Shown here: piece after piece, positions 35,994 to 43,982 of the stretch
How the letters are laid out: each line of letters starts with the position of its first letter
Numbering within the stretch: the stretch's first letter is position 1
NCBI GenBank assembly: GCA_963766375.1
Contig: CAVXZG010000004.1
Coordinates: 62,001 to 126,000 of the forward strand
Source of the DNA: AC-32 sp963766375
GTDB lineage: Bacteria; Actinomycetota; Thermoleophilia; Gaiellales; Gaiellaceae
Length of the DNA stretch: 64,000 bases
Reading direction: 5' to 3'
Made by a program: the position numbers and the translations under genes
Notes under the pieces: model-generated
Databases searched by the model: none
The model's input: the letters and a program-made list of their open reading frames with translations, nothing else
What the model was told of the DNA's origin: nothing

Positions 35994-36511
35994 GCGGGGT
36001 GGAGATCCGGCGGGCCGTCGCCGCAGACGCGGCGGGGCTGGTGGCGCTCGCGCGGGAGGTCGGCACCGAGCCGGAGGGCTGGCTGATCACCATGGACGAG
36101 TGGCGCAGCGCAGCCGACGAGCGACGCTACCTGCGCGCTACCCGCCGCACTCCGCACGCCGCCGTCTTCGTGGCGGAGGCGCCGGAAGGGCTCGTGGGCA
36201 GGCTCTCGATCGCGCGCGACCCGCACCCGGCGAGCTTCCACGTCGCCGACCTCGGTCTGATGGTGGCGGCTAGCCACCGCCGCCACGGGATCGGCCGCGC
36301 GCTGCTCGAGGCGGCCGCGGACTGGGCACGCGAGGTGGGGGTGACCAAGCTGGAGCTGCACGTCTTCCCCTACAACGAGCCCGCGATCGCGCTGTACGAG
36401 AGCTTCGGCTTCGTCAAGGAGGGCTACCGGCGGGGGCACTATCGCCGCGGCGGAGAGCTCGTGGACGCCGTCCTGATGGCCTACGAGGTCAGACCTACAC
36501 TGGAGCGATGA
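35990..36511 (+). CDS. GNAT family N-acetyltransferase
   Basis: A 173-residue acetyltransferase. The acetyl-CoA loop is SHRRHGIGRALLEAAADWA, preceded by VADLGLMVAA and followed by LELHVFPYNEPAIALYESF, the standard GNAT order and close to RimJ/RimL-like members. The acceptor is unknown. GTG 35990 overlaps the GGT stop and its own stop overlaps the DedA start, both by four bases, so it is part of a tightly coupled string. Confidence 0.88.
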   Translation: MSGVEIRRAVAADAAGLVALAREVGTEPEGWLITMDEWRSAADERRYLRATRRTPHAAVFVAEAPEGLVGRLSIARDPHPASFHVADLGLMVAASHRRHGIGRALLEAAADWAREVGVTKLELHVFPYNEPAIALYESFGFVKEGYRRGHYRRGGELVDAVLMAYEVRPTLER

Positions 36512-37108
36512 CCAGCCTCGTCCACGACTACGGGCTGATCGCGCTCTTCCTGATCGTGATGCTCGAGTCCGGCGGAGTGCCGCTCCCCGGCGAGACCGCC
36601 CTCGTCGCGGCCGGCGTGTTCGCCTCGCAGGGAGAGCTGAACATCGTCGAGGTGATCGCCGTGGCCGCGGCCGCCGCGATCATCGGCGACAACCTCGGCT
36701 ACTGGGCCGGCCGCACAGGCGGGCGCAACGCTACTCGAGCGCTCCAAGTTCCTCAGCCGTTGGATGGATCGCGTTCTGCCGTGGTCGGAAGGCTTCTTCC
36801 ACCGGCACGGGGCCAAGACGATCTTCATCGGGCGCTTCTTCTCGGTCCTGCGCGTGACCGCGGCCTGGATGGCGGGGGTCTCACGCATGCCGTGGTTGAA
36901 GTTCCTCGCCTGGAATGCGGCCGGCGGCATTTGCTGGGCGGTGCTCGTCGGCCTCGTCGCCTACTACCTGGGGCACGCGGCAGCGGACGCGATCAGCCGC
37001 TACGGCCTGATCGGCGGCGTAGCGCTGGTCGTGCTCGCCGCGCTGGCTCTCGTCGGCTTCCACTTCTGGAAGAAGCGGCTGCTGCGCGCGGAGAGCCAGT
37101 CGTCGTGA
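36508..37108 (+). CDS. DedA/VTT-domain membrane protein, one frameshift
   Basis: About 199 residues joined. FLIVMLESGGVPLPGETALV is the DedA signature; IIGDNLGYWAGRTGG follows. After an extra base near 36729 the frame continues as LLERSKFLSRWMDRVLPW and HGAKTIFIGRFFSVLRVTA, with conserved Arg residues and the terminal spans. DedA proteins flip or move lipid carriers and help maintain the envelope. ATG 36508. The next gene starts within the stop (GTGA at 37105). Confidence 0.87.
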
Positions 37109-37955
37109 GCCGCACGGTGCTCGTGCTGTCCGCCGCTCTCGCGGCTGCGGCACTCCCGGGGGCGCAGGCGGCGCCGCGACCCGTTCCCTCCTTCGACCAC
37201 GTGGTCGTGATCGTGTTCGAGAACAAGGCGCGCGGCTCGGTCCTCGGCAGCCCGGCCGCGCCGACCTTCAACTCGCTCGCCAGGCGCTACGCGGTGCTGG
37301 CCGGATACCGCGGCGTGACGCATCCGAGCCTGCCGAACTACCTCGCGCTGGTCTCCGGCTCGACCCAGGGGATCACCGACGACTGCACGAGCTGCACGAC
37401 CGGTGGTACGCAGTCTGGCCGACACGCTCGAGGCAAAGGGCCGTACCTGGAAGGCGTACGCGGAGGGCCTGCCGCGAGCAGGCTGGACGGGCGCGGCCTC
37501 GGGGCGCTACGTCAAGCGTCACGTTCCGTTCCTCTACTTCCGCCGCGTCCTGTCCCGGCCCGCGCGGGTGCGGAACGTCGTGCCGCTGGCGGCGCTCTCG
37601 CGCGACCTGGCAGCCAAGCGCCTGCCCGACTTCGCGCTCGTCGTGCCGGACATGTGCCACAACATGCACGACTGCCCCGTCTCGACCGGGGACGCCTGGC
37701 TCGCGCGGTTCCTGCCGCCGCTCTTGCGGAGCCGCCAGCTCGCCAACAGCGCGGTCTTCGTCATCTTCGACGAGTCCGATTCGACCGATCGCGAGGGTGC
37801 CGGCGCTGGCGCTCGGGCCAGTCGTCCGGCCGGGCTCGAGGTTCGCACCGGCGATGTCGCACTACGGGCTCCTGCGGACGATCGAGGACGCTTGGGGGCT
37901 GCCGCGCCTTGGCCGCTCGGCGCGCGTCGCCCCGGCCACCGGTATCTGGCGCTGA
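37105..37955 (+). CDS. Phosphoesterase-family acid phosphatase-like protein, two frameshifts
   Basis: About 282 residues joined, with an N-terminal signal peptide (VLVLSAALAAAALPGAQA). FDHVVVIVFENKARGSVLG carries the first metal/nucleophile region. THPSLPNYLALVSGSTQGIT follows, then PDFALVVPDMCHNMHDCPVS, VFVIFDESDST and finally MSHYGLLRTIEDAWGLPRLG. This order is that of the phosphoesterase family containing acid phosphatase AcpA and phospholipase C. Frame shifts lie near 37405 and in a GGG run near 37796. Secreted; it could release phosphate from organic esters, fitting the phosphate theme elsewhere in the window. Confidence 0.82.
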
Positions 37956-38010
37956 AATCTCCTCTCACCCGAAAGAGGGATCCGAGCCTCGAGCTTGAAA
38001 TTTCGCTTTC

Positions 38011-38640
38011 GTGGCGATGCTGTCGATACTCAGCCGGGCGATCGAGGCCCGTGACCCGTACACACGGGGCCACTCGACCCGCGTGACCGTGCTCGCCGAG
38101 GCCGTCGCGCGCCGGCTCGGCTGGAGCGAGGAGCAGATCGCGTCGCTGCGGGTGGGTGGGCCGTTGCACGACATCGGCAAGCTCGCGGTCTCCGACGAGG
38201 TGCTCTGCAAGGAAGGCCGCCTCGACGATGACGAGCTGGCGCAGATCCGGGAGCACCCGAAGATCGGGGCGAAGATCCTGTTGCGGATCACCACGCTGCG
38301 CGAGGCGATCCCGTACGTGCTCTACCACCACGAGCGCTGGGACGGCACCGGTTACCCCTCCGGCAAGGCAGGCGAGGAGATCCCGGTCGAGGCGCGCGTG
38401 CTGGCGATCGCGGACGCATTCGACGCGATGACGAGCGACCGGCCCTACCGGAGCGCGCTCACGCACGAGGAGGCGCTCGCCGAGGTCGAGCGTTGCGCCG
38501 GGACGCAGTTCGACCCGAAGATCGCGCGGGTATTCCTCGAAGTCTTCCGCGAAGCCGAGCTTCCGGCCGCCGCTGCTCTCCTAGAGAGCTCTCCCAGACC
38601 TCGAGCTTCGAGCGGGTCCTGCGGATCACCTCGTCGGTGA
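38011..38640 (+). CDS. HD-GYP domain protein
   Basis: A 209-residue stand-alone HD-GYP domain: AIEARDPYTRGHSTRV, GGPLHDIGKLAVSD (HD pair), LYHHERWDGTGYPSGKAG (GYP motif) and ADAFDAMTSDRPYR. These metal-dependent phosphodiesterases commonly degrade cyclic di-GMP. No receiver or sensor domain is present. GTG 38011 has no strong ribosome site. The end overlaps the convergent dehydrogenase by 180 bases. A CTAG near 38583 supplies a stop on both strands if one base is wrong, so the native end is probably near there, after LPAAAAL. Confidence 0.85.
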   Translation: MAMLSILSRAIEARDPYTRGHSTRVTVLAEAVARRLGWSEEQIASLRVGGPLHDIGKLAVSDEVLCKEGRLDDDELAQIREHPKIGAKILLRITTLREAIPYVLYHHERWDGTGYPSGKAGEEIPVEARVLAIADAFDAMTSDRPYRSALTHEEALAEVERCAGTQFDPKIARVFLEVFREAELPAAAALLESSPRPRASSGSCGSPRR

Positions 38641-39652
38641 ACTCGCTCGAGCCGGCGTCGCCGCCCAGGTCGGCGGTGCGCACGCCGTCGGCGACGGCCT
38701 CGAGGCACGCCTCCCGGATCGCCCGCGCGACCTGTTGAGCCTCTTCACCCGCGTAGGCCAGCACCGCCGCCCCGGCAAGGATCATCGCCATCGGGTTCGC
38801 CACGTTCTTCCCCGCCAGCGAGGGCGCGGTGCCGTGCGCCGCCTCGGCCAGCACCACGGTCGGCACGTAATCGTCGCCGAAGCCGACGACCAGAGACTCG
38901 GAGCCCGCGATCGAGCCGAACAGCGGCAGGACGAGGTCGGAGAGGATGTCGCCGTCGCGGTTCAGCGCGGGGATCACGAGCGGGTCGCCGCTCGAGGCGA
39001 TGAGCAGCGCAAAGGTGGCATCGATCAGTTGCGGCTCGTACGGCACGTCGGGGTGCCGACCCGCGGCGGCGTCCATCTCCTCCTTGAGCATCCCCTCGTA
39101 GACGGGGCTGACCGTGTACTTGGGGCCGCCGAAGACCTTCGCGTCGGTGTCCTCCGCGAGGCGGAACGCGAACTCCGCGACGGAGCGGCAGATGCGCCGC
39201 TCGATCCGCTCGGTCCGGAACGCGGCCTCGTCCTCGCCTTCGCCCTCGCGCCATTCCTTGGCGCCGTAGGCGTCGCCGACCGCCATGCGCACGACCGAGA
39301 TCGGCGCGTGCACACCGCCAAACGGGGCGATCCCCGGGATGCGCCGGCCGGTGCGCACGATCACGCGTCCCCCGATTTCTTCTCGCAAGATTCGATTCGG
39401 CGAGCCCACGTCGTCGGCACCCTCGGGCGTGACCGTCGCCGCCTTCAGGCCGAGACCCGCCTCGCGGACCGCGGCCGCGGCCTCGTGCACGATTGCGTTC
39501 TTCGTCGCGCGGCGCGACTCGAGCGACAGGTCGTAACGCGGGAAGCTCAGCTCGAGCCCGGTCACCTCTGGCGCGAGCACCCGCAGCGCCTCGTCGAGCA
39601 GCTCCTGCCCGGTCTCGTCGCCCTCGAGGACCACGATCGTCTTCCCTGCCAT
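38459..39652 (-). CDS. Isocitrate/isopropylmalate dehydrogenase family protein
   Basis: Beta-decarboxylating dehydrogenase. TIVVLEGDETGQELLDEAL is the start, ATVTPEGADDVGSPNRILRE and RVIVRTGRRIPGI hold the substrate region, NRDGDILSDLVLPLFGSIAG the metal aspartates, and AAHGTAPSLAGKNVANP the nucleotide-binding end. Isocitrate dehydrogenase is the more likely role, but isopropylmalate or homoisocitrate cannot be excluded. ATG 39652 has GGAGGAGG upstream. The last roughly 40 residues are basic, unlike the family, and run antisense to the HD-GYP gene; the native end is probably near 38583. Confidence 0.85.
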   Translation of the reverse strand: MAGKTIVVLEGDETGQELLDEALRVLAPEVTGLELSFPRYDLSLESRRATKNAIVHEAAAAVREAGLGLKAATVTPEGADDVGSPNRILREEIGGRVIVRTGRRIPGIAPFGGVHAPISVVRMAVGDAYGAKEWREGEGEDEAAFRTERIERRICRSVAEFAFRLAEDTDAKVFGGPKYTVSPVYEGMLKEEMDAAAGRHPDVPYEPQLIDATFALLIASSGDPLVIPALNRDGDILSDLVLPLFGSIAGSESLVVGFGDDYVPTVVLAEAAHGTAPSLAGKNVANPMAMILAGAAVLAYAGEEAQQVARAIREACLEAVADGVRTADLGGDAGSSEFTDEVIRRTRSKLEVWESSLGEQRRPEARLRGRLRGIPARSSGRTASRRNARPRRAPPRA

Positions 39653-39704
39653 CTGCCTCCTCCGTGGATTAGGACCGCGCGCCCGCGGCTACACCGGAAA
39701 CTCT

Positions 39705-40721
39705 ATGGCCCGGAGAGGAGGATGGAAGCGGCTCGGCTCGCGCGGACGGTTCCGCTACGAGGACTCGCGCGGGCGCCGGATCACGGACGAGGACGCCCTC
39801 GCCCGGATCGACTCGCTGGCGATTCCCCCGGCCTGGCGCGAGGTGTGGATCTCGCCGCGCGCCGGCGCGAAGCTCCAGGCGACCGGCATCGACAAGGCCG
39901 GCCGACGGCAGTACCTCTACCACCCGGACTTCCGCGCGCGCCAGGAGCAGGCCAAGTTCGACAAGCTCGTCAGCTTCGCCGAGAAGCTCCCCGACCTGCG
40001 TGCGGCGATGGCCGAGCACATCGAGCAGGAGCCGCTCAGCTTCGAGTGGACAGCGGCCGTGGCCGTGCGGCTGATCAACCTCGGCTGGTTCCGGGTAGGC
40101 GACGAGCGGTACGCGAGGAAGTTCCGCACCTTCGGGATCACGACCTTGCGCAAGAGCCACGTGCGCGTTCGCGGCAGCCGGATCGCCTTTCGCTTCCGCG
40201 CCAAGCATCGGATCCTCGTGCACACGGCGCTGGTCGACTCTGAGCTCGCTGCCGCGATGAAGGAGCTGCTGGCGGCGCCCGGCGGGCGCACGCTCTTCCG
40301 GTACCGCCACAACGACGAGCTCGTCGGCCTGAGCGCGCGCCGGCTGAACGACTACATCCGCGAGCACATGGGCGAGGACTTCACCGCCAAGGACTTCCGC
40401 ACCTGGGGCGGCACGCTGCTCGGCGCGGTCGCACTTGCCGAGCGCGGGCCGGCCGAGACGCAGACCGAGCAAAAGCGCGCCGTGGCCGCGGTCATGCGCA
40501 CAGTCGGCGAACAGCTCGGAAACACGCCTGCAGTTGCGCGCGCCTCATACGTCAGTCCGGCGGTTGTCGAGCAGTATCTCGACGGCCGAACGGTGGATGA
40601 TTTTCGCCCGCGGCATTTACGCATCGTTGGCGCTCGGGATATGGGCCTCGACCTGGAGGAGCAAGCACTGCTCAGCTTGTTGCGTTCCTGGAGGATTCGT
40701 CGCGCGCGACAAGCCGCGTAG
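39705..40721 (+). CDS. Type IB DNA topoisomerase
   Basis: Poxvirus-type topoisomerase IB of 338 residues that relaxes supercoils by cutting one strand. The N-terminal domain includes RITDEDALARIDSLAIPPAW. The catalytic core has HVRVRGSRIAFRFRAKH, GEDFTAKDFRTWGGT (active-site Arg/His region) and the nucleophile in VARASYVSPAVVEQYL (Tyr282). ATG 39705 is divergent from the dehydrogenase. A small zinc-ribbon gene follows. Confidence 0.92.
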   Translation: MARRGGWKRLGSRGRFRYEDSRGRRITDEDALARIDSLAIPPAWREVWISPRAGAKLQATGIDKAGRRQYLYHPDFRARQEQAKFDKLVSFAEKLPDLRAAMAEHIEQEPLSFEWTAAVAVRLINLGWFRVGDERYARKFRTFGITTLRKSHVRVRGSRIAFRFRAKHRILVHTALVDSELAAAMKELLAAPGGRTLFRYRHNDELVGLSARRLNDYIREHMGEDFTAKDFRTWGGTLLGAVALAERGPAETQTEQKRAVAAVMRTVGEQLGNTPAVARASYVSPAVVEQYLDGRTVDDFRPRHLRIVGARDMGLDLEEQALLSLLRSWRIRRARQAA

Positions 40722-40780
40722 GATTGCGCGCTCTTTCGGTTACGCTGGACGCAATCCGTTCGAAAAAGAGGAGGAAAGAC

Positions 40781-40978
40781 TTGGCGCGTAAGACTGTGCT
40801 CGTCTGCGACAACTGCAACAGGGAAGTCGGCGAGGGAAAGGGCGCGACGATGCGCCTGAACTTCTCCGACGCCCGCCGCGGCTCCAAACAGGCGGATCTC
40901 TGCGACAACTGCGCCGCAGAAATGCCCGGGAACGCGGTCGCCCGTCGAGGCCGGCGACCCAAGTCGGCGATGGCCTAG
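40781..40978 (+). CDS. Small zinc-ribbon protein with basic tail
   Basis: A 65-residue protein. VLVCDNCNREV and ADLCDNCAAEM give two CxxC pairs about 35 residues apart, a zinc ribbon. The end VARRGRRPKSAM looks like an AT-hook, which would bind the DNA minor groove. I prefer TTG 40781, preceded by GAGGAGGAAAG, over an upstream in-frame start at 40724. A strong terminator lies 10 bases after the stop. The gene follows topoisomerase IB, so a nucleoid role is plausible but not shown. Confidence 0.75.
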   Translation: MARKTVLVCDNCNREVGEGKGATMRLNFSDARRGSKQADLCDNCAAEMPGNAVARRGRRPKSAMA

Positions 40979-40987
40979 TAGGAGGGA

Positions 40988-41014
40988 GGGGCGGGGCAAC
41001 CCGCCCCGTTCTTT
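40988..41014 (+). terminator. Rho-independent terminator
   Basis: GGGGCGGG (40988-40995), loop GCAA, CCCGCCCC (41000-41007), then GTTCTTTT. This is a textbook intrinsic terminator after the zinc-ribbon gene and before addB. Confidence 0.88.
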
Positions 41015-41057
41015 TCGCGGCGCGGGAACCGTCGTGCCCCAGGGCTAGGATGGGCCA

Positions 41058-43982
41058 GTGCCTCTCAGCCTGCTCGCAGGGCCTGCGAACGCGGGGAAGG
41101 TCGCGCTTCTGCTCGACCGCTATCTCGGCTCGCTCGAGTCCGACCCGATCCTGATCGTGCCGAACCGGCCGGACGTCGACCGGGCCGAGCGCGAGCTGCT
41201 GACCCGGACGGGGGCGCTGGTCGGCGGCTCGATCGGCACTTTCGACGACCTCTTCGAGCGGATCGCCAGGGGGAACGGCGCTCACCGCCCCGTGGTGAGC
41301 GAGGCTCAGCGCTCCCTCCTGCTGCGCCGGGTGGTCGCGCGCGCGGCCGGCGGCTTGGGACGCTCTGCCCGCTTCGGCGGTTTCGCGGACGCTCTCGGGG
41401 CGACCGTGGCCGAGCTCGAGTCCGCGCTGCTCGAGCCGGGTGAGCTCGACGGCGAGCTCGCCCAGCTCTACGGCGCCTATCGCGAGGAGCTCGACCGACT
41501 CGGCCTCTGGGACCGCGAGCTCGAACGACGCCACGCGGCCGAGCGCGTGGGCGGCGATCTCGACGCATGGAGCCCCCGACCCGTCTTCGCGTACGGCTTC
41601 GAGGATCTGACCGGGGCGGAGTGGGCGCTGCTGGAGGCGCTGGCCGCCCGGGCGGACGTGACCGTGTCGCTGCCCTACGAGCCCGGGCGCGACGCCTTCG
41701 CCTCGCTCTCGCGAACTTCCGACGACCTGAACGCGCTCGCGGCGAACCGCGAGGAGCTGCCGGCGAACCCCGGCGCGCGCTCGGCGGCGCTTGCGCACGT
41801 CGAGCGCGCGCTCTTCGGCGAGCAGGCGGACCCACCGGAGCTCGACGGGTCGATCCGCTTCCTCGAGGGCGCGGGCCTGCGCGGAACCCTGGAGCTCGTC
41901 GCGGAGGAGGTGCTCGCGCTCCTGCGCTCCGGCACGGAGGCCGGCGAGATCGCAATCGTCTGCCCCTCGCTCGAACGCTGGCGCGCGCCGCTCGACACGG
42001 CGTTCACGACCCTTGGCGTCCCCTACGCGCTCGAGGGCCGCCTGCGTCTCGGCCAGACGCCGTTCGGGCAAGCGCTGCTAGCGCTGCTGCGGTACGCGTG
42101 GCTGGACGGCGAGCGGCGCGACCTGTTCGCCTTCCTGCGCTCCCCGTACTCGGGGCTTGCGCGTCATCACGTGGACTTTCTCGAGGGCCGGCTGCGCGGC
42201 CGCGGTGTCACCGTCGCCGCGCGCGTGGAGGAGGAGGTCGCCAAGCTCCGAGGCCAGCCGCTGCCGCACCTCGAGGCGGTGCGCAGCGCGGCCGATCCAC
42301 TCGCTGCGGTCAAGGAGCTCGCGCGCGCGATGGCGCGGGCTGCCTACGGGCTCGAGTCGCCTCCGACCGGCGGGCCGGCTCGGCTCGACCTGCGAGCTCA
42401 CGAGAAGGTGGCGAGGCTCGTTGCCGAGCTCGAGGGCTGGCGAGACCTCGGCGGCGAGGTGACTCGCGAGGAGGCGTTCGCGCTGCTCGACAACGCTCCC
42501 GTGCGACTCGCGAGCGCGGGCGAGGCCGGGCGCGTGGCCGTGCTCGACCTGCTGCGCGCTCGCACCCGCCGGTTCGAGGTCGTCTTCATCCTCGGCCTCG
42601 AAGAGGGGCACCTGCCGCGTCGTGCGCAGGGCTCGCCGTTCCTCGACGAGGAACAGAAGGCCGAGCTCGAACGCTCGTCCCGCTCGGGCCGGCTCCTGCG
42701 CACCGACCCGGTCTCGCGCGACCGCTACCTCTTCTACACGGCCTGCACGCGCCCGACGCGGCGGCTCTACCTCGTTCGCGAGGCCGCCAGCGACGAGGGC
42801 TCCCCGCGCGAGTCGAGCCCGTTCTGGGACGAGGTGCACGACCTCTTCGCCGCCGACGAGATCGAGCGCTGGACGAAGCGACGCCCGCTCGCAGCGCTGA
42901 CCTGGCAGCTCGAGGCGGCGCCGAGCGAGCGGGAGCGCCTGCGCGCGCTGGCCTCGCTCGCCTCCTCGGATCGCCTGCCCGCATCTGCACTCGCGCGCGC
43001 GAACGGCTGGGAGCGGCGGCTGGAGCGGGCGCTCGGCGCCTTCGACCGCCCGACTCGCCTGACGCATCCGGCAGTGCTCGAGGAGCTGCGCCAGAAGGCG
43101 AGCTTCTCGGTCACCGACCTCGAGCGCTTCGCGGACTGCTCGTCGATGTGGCTCTTCGAGCGGGTCGTCTCGCCGCGCAGCATCGACGCCGAGGTGGACG
43201 CACGCCTCCGTGGCACCGTCGCGCACCAGGCGCTGTTCTCGTTCTTCAAGGGCCTGCCCAAGCGCACGGGCGCGGAGCGGGTGCAGCCCGAGAACCTCGA
43301 TGACGCTCTGGTCTTCCTGCGCGAGTGCCTCGCCGACGCGATGAAGGCGCACGTGCGCGTGGACGTCCCGGAGCTGGAGCGCCGCGAGCTGGAGCAGAGT
43401 CTCATGCGCGACCTCGATGAGCTCGTCCGCCGCGAGGCCGAGTCCGAGTCGCCGCTCGTTCCGGATCGGTTCGAAGTCTCGTTCGGCTCGGAGCGATCGG
43501 CTCCGGAGCTCCAGCGCGGGCTCGACCTGGGCGGCTTCACCGTCTCGGGCAAGATCGACCGGATCGACCGCGATCCGTTCGGCGCGCGCGGGATCGTCGT
43601 CGACTACAAGTCGGGCCGCACCGCGCACTCGGCTGCGGAGATCGAGCGCGCCCACCTGCTGCAGATCCCGCTCTACATGCTCGTCCTGCGCGACCTCGTC
43701 GGGATCGAGCCGCTTGGCGGCGTCTACCGGGCTCTCGCCGGCGACGGCAAGGCGCGCGGGCTCCTACGCGCCGAGCTGCGCGAGGACGGCGTGCCCGGCT
43801 TCCAGAAGAACGACTATCTCGACGAGGACGCGTTCTGGGGCCAGGTCGAGGGGGCGCAGGAGCGGGCGCGTACCGCCGTCGCGAGGATCCGCGAGGGCGA
43901 CGTCAAGCACGACCCGAAGGGCGGGTTCCCGTGCCCGACGTGGTGCAGCCTCTGGACGATGTGCCGGGTGAAGCGCTCTTGA
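41058..43982 (+). CDS. addB: AddB-like nuclease/helicase-fold subunit
   Basis: A 974-residue partner in double-strand-break resection. The N-terminal UvrD-like domain has an altered P-loop GPANAGK (residues 8-14). The central region includes VVFILGLEEGHLPRRAQGSP and YLFYTACTRPTRRLYL. The C-terminal PD-(D/E)XK nuclease has FTVSGKIDRIDRD and GIVVDYKSG. Four cysteines (FADCSSMW, then CPTWCSLWTMC) match the iron-sulfur staple of AddB. GTG 41058. The AddA gene overlaps by 52 bases. Role assigned by family knowledge of AddAB/AdnAB complexes. Confidence 0.9.
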   Translation: MPLSLLAGPANAGKVALLLDRYLGSLESDPILIVPNRPDVDRAERELLTRTGALVGGSIGTFDDLFERIARGNGAHRPVVSEAQRSLLLRRVVARAAGGLGRSARFGGFADALGATVAELESALLEPGELDGELAQLYGAYREELDRLGLWDRELERRHAAERVGGDLDAWSPRPVFAYGFEDLTGAEWALLEALAARADVTVSLPYEPGRDAFASLSRTSDDLNALAANREELPANPGARSAALAHVERALFGEQADPPELDGSIRFLEGAGLRGTLELVAEEVLALLRSGTEAGEIAIVCPSLERWRAPLDTAFTTLGVPYALEGRLRLGQTPFGQALLALLRYAWLDGERRDLFAFLRSPYSGLARHHVDFLEGRLRGRGVTVAARVEEEVAKLRGQPLPHLEAVRSAADPLAAVKELARAMARAAYGLESPPTGGPARLDLRAHEKVARLVAELEGWRDLGGEVTREEAFALLDNAPVRLASAGEAGRVAVLDLLRARTRRFEVVFILGLEEGHLPRRAQGSPFLDEEQKAELERSSRSGRLLRTDPVSRDRYLFYTACTRPTRRLYLVREAASDEGSPRESSPFWDEVHDLFAADEIERWTKRRPLAALTWQLEAAPSERERLRALASLASSDRLPASALARANGWERRLERALGAFDRPTRLTHPAVLEELRQKASFSVTDLERFADCSSMWLFERVVSPRSIDAEVDARLRGTVAHQALFSFFKGLPKRTGAERVQPENLDDALVFLRECLADAMKAHVRVDVPELERRELEQSLMRDLDELVRREAESESPLVPDRFEVSFGSERSAPELQRGLDLGGFTVSGKIDRIDRDPFGARGIVVDYKSGRTAHSAAEIERAHLLQIPLYMLVLRDLVGIEPLGGVYRALAGDGKARGLLRAELREDGVPGFQKNDYLDEDAFWGQVEGAQERARTAVARIREGDVKHDPKGGFPCPTWCSLWTMCRVKRS

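Noticed and set aside
40979..41057. Promoter of addB
   Set aside because: Apart from the terminator I could not find a convincing -35/-10 pair in the 43 bases before the start.
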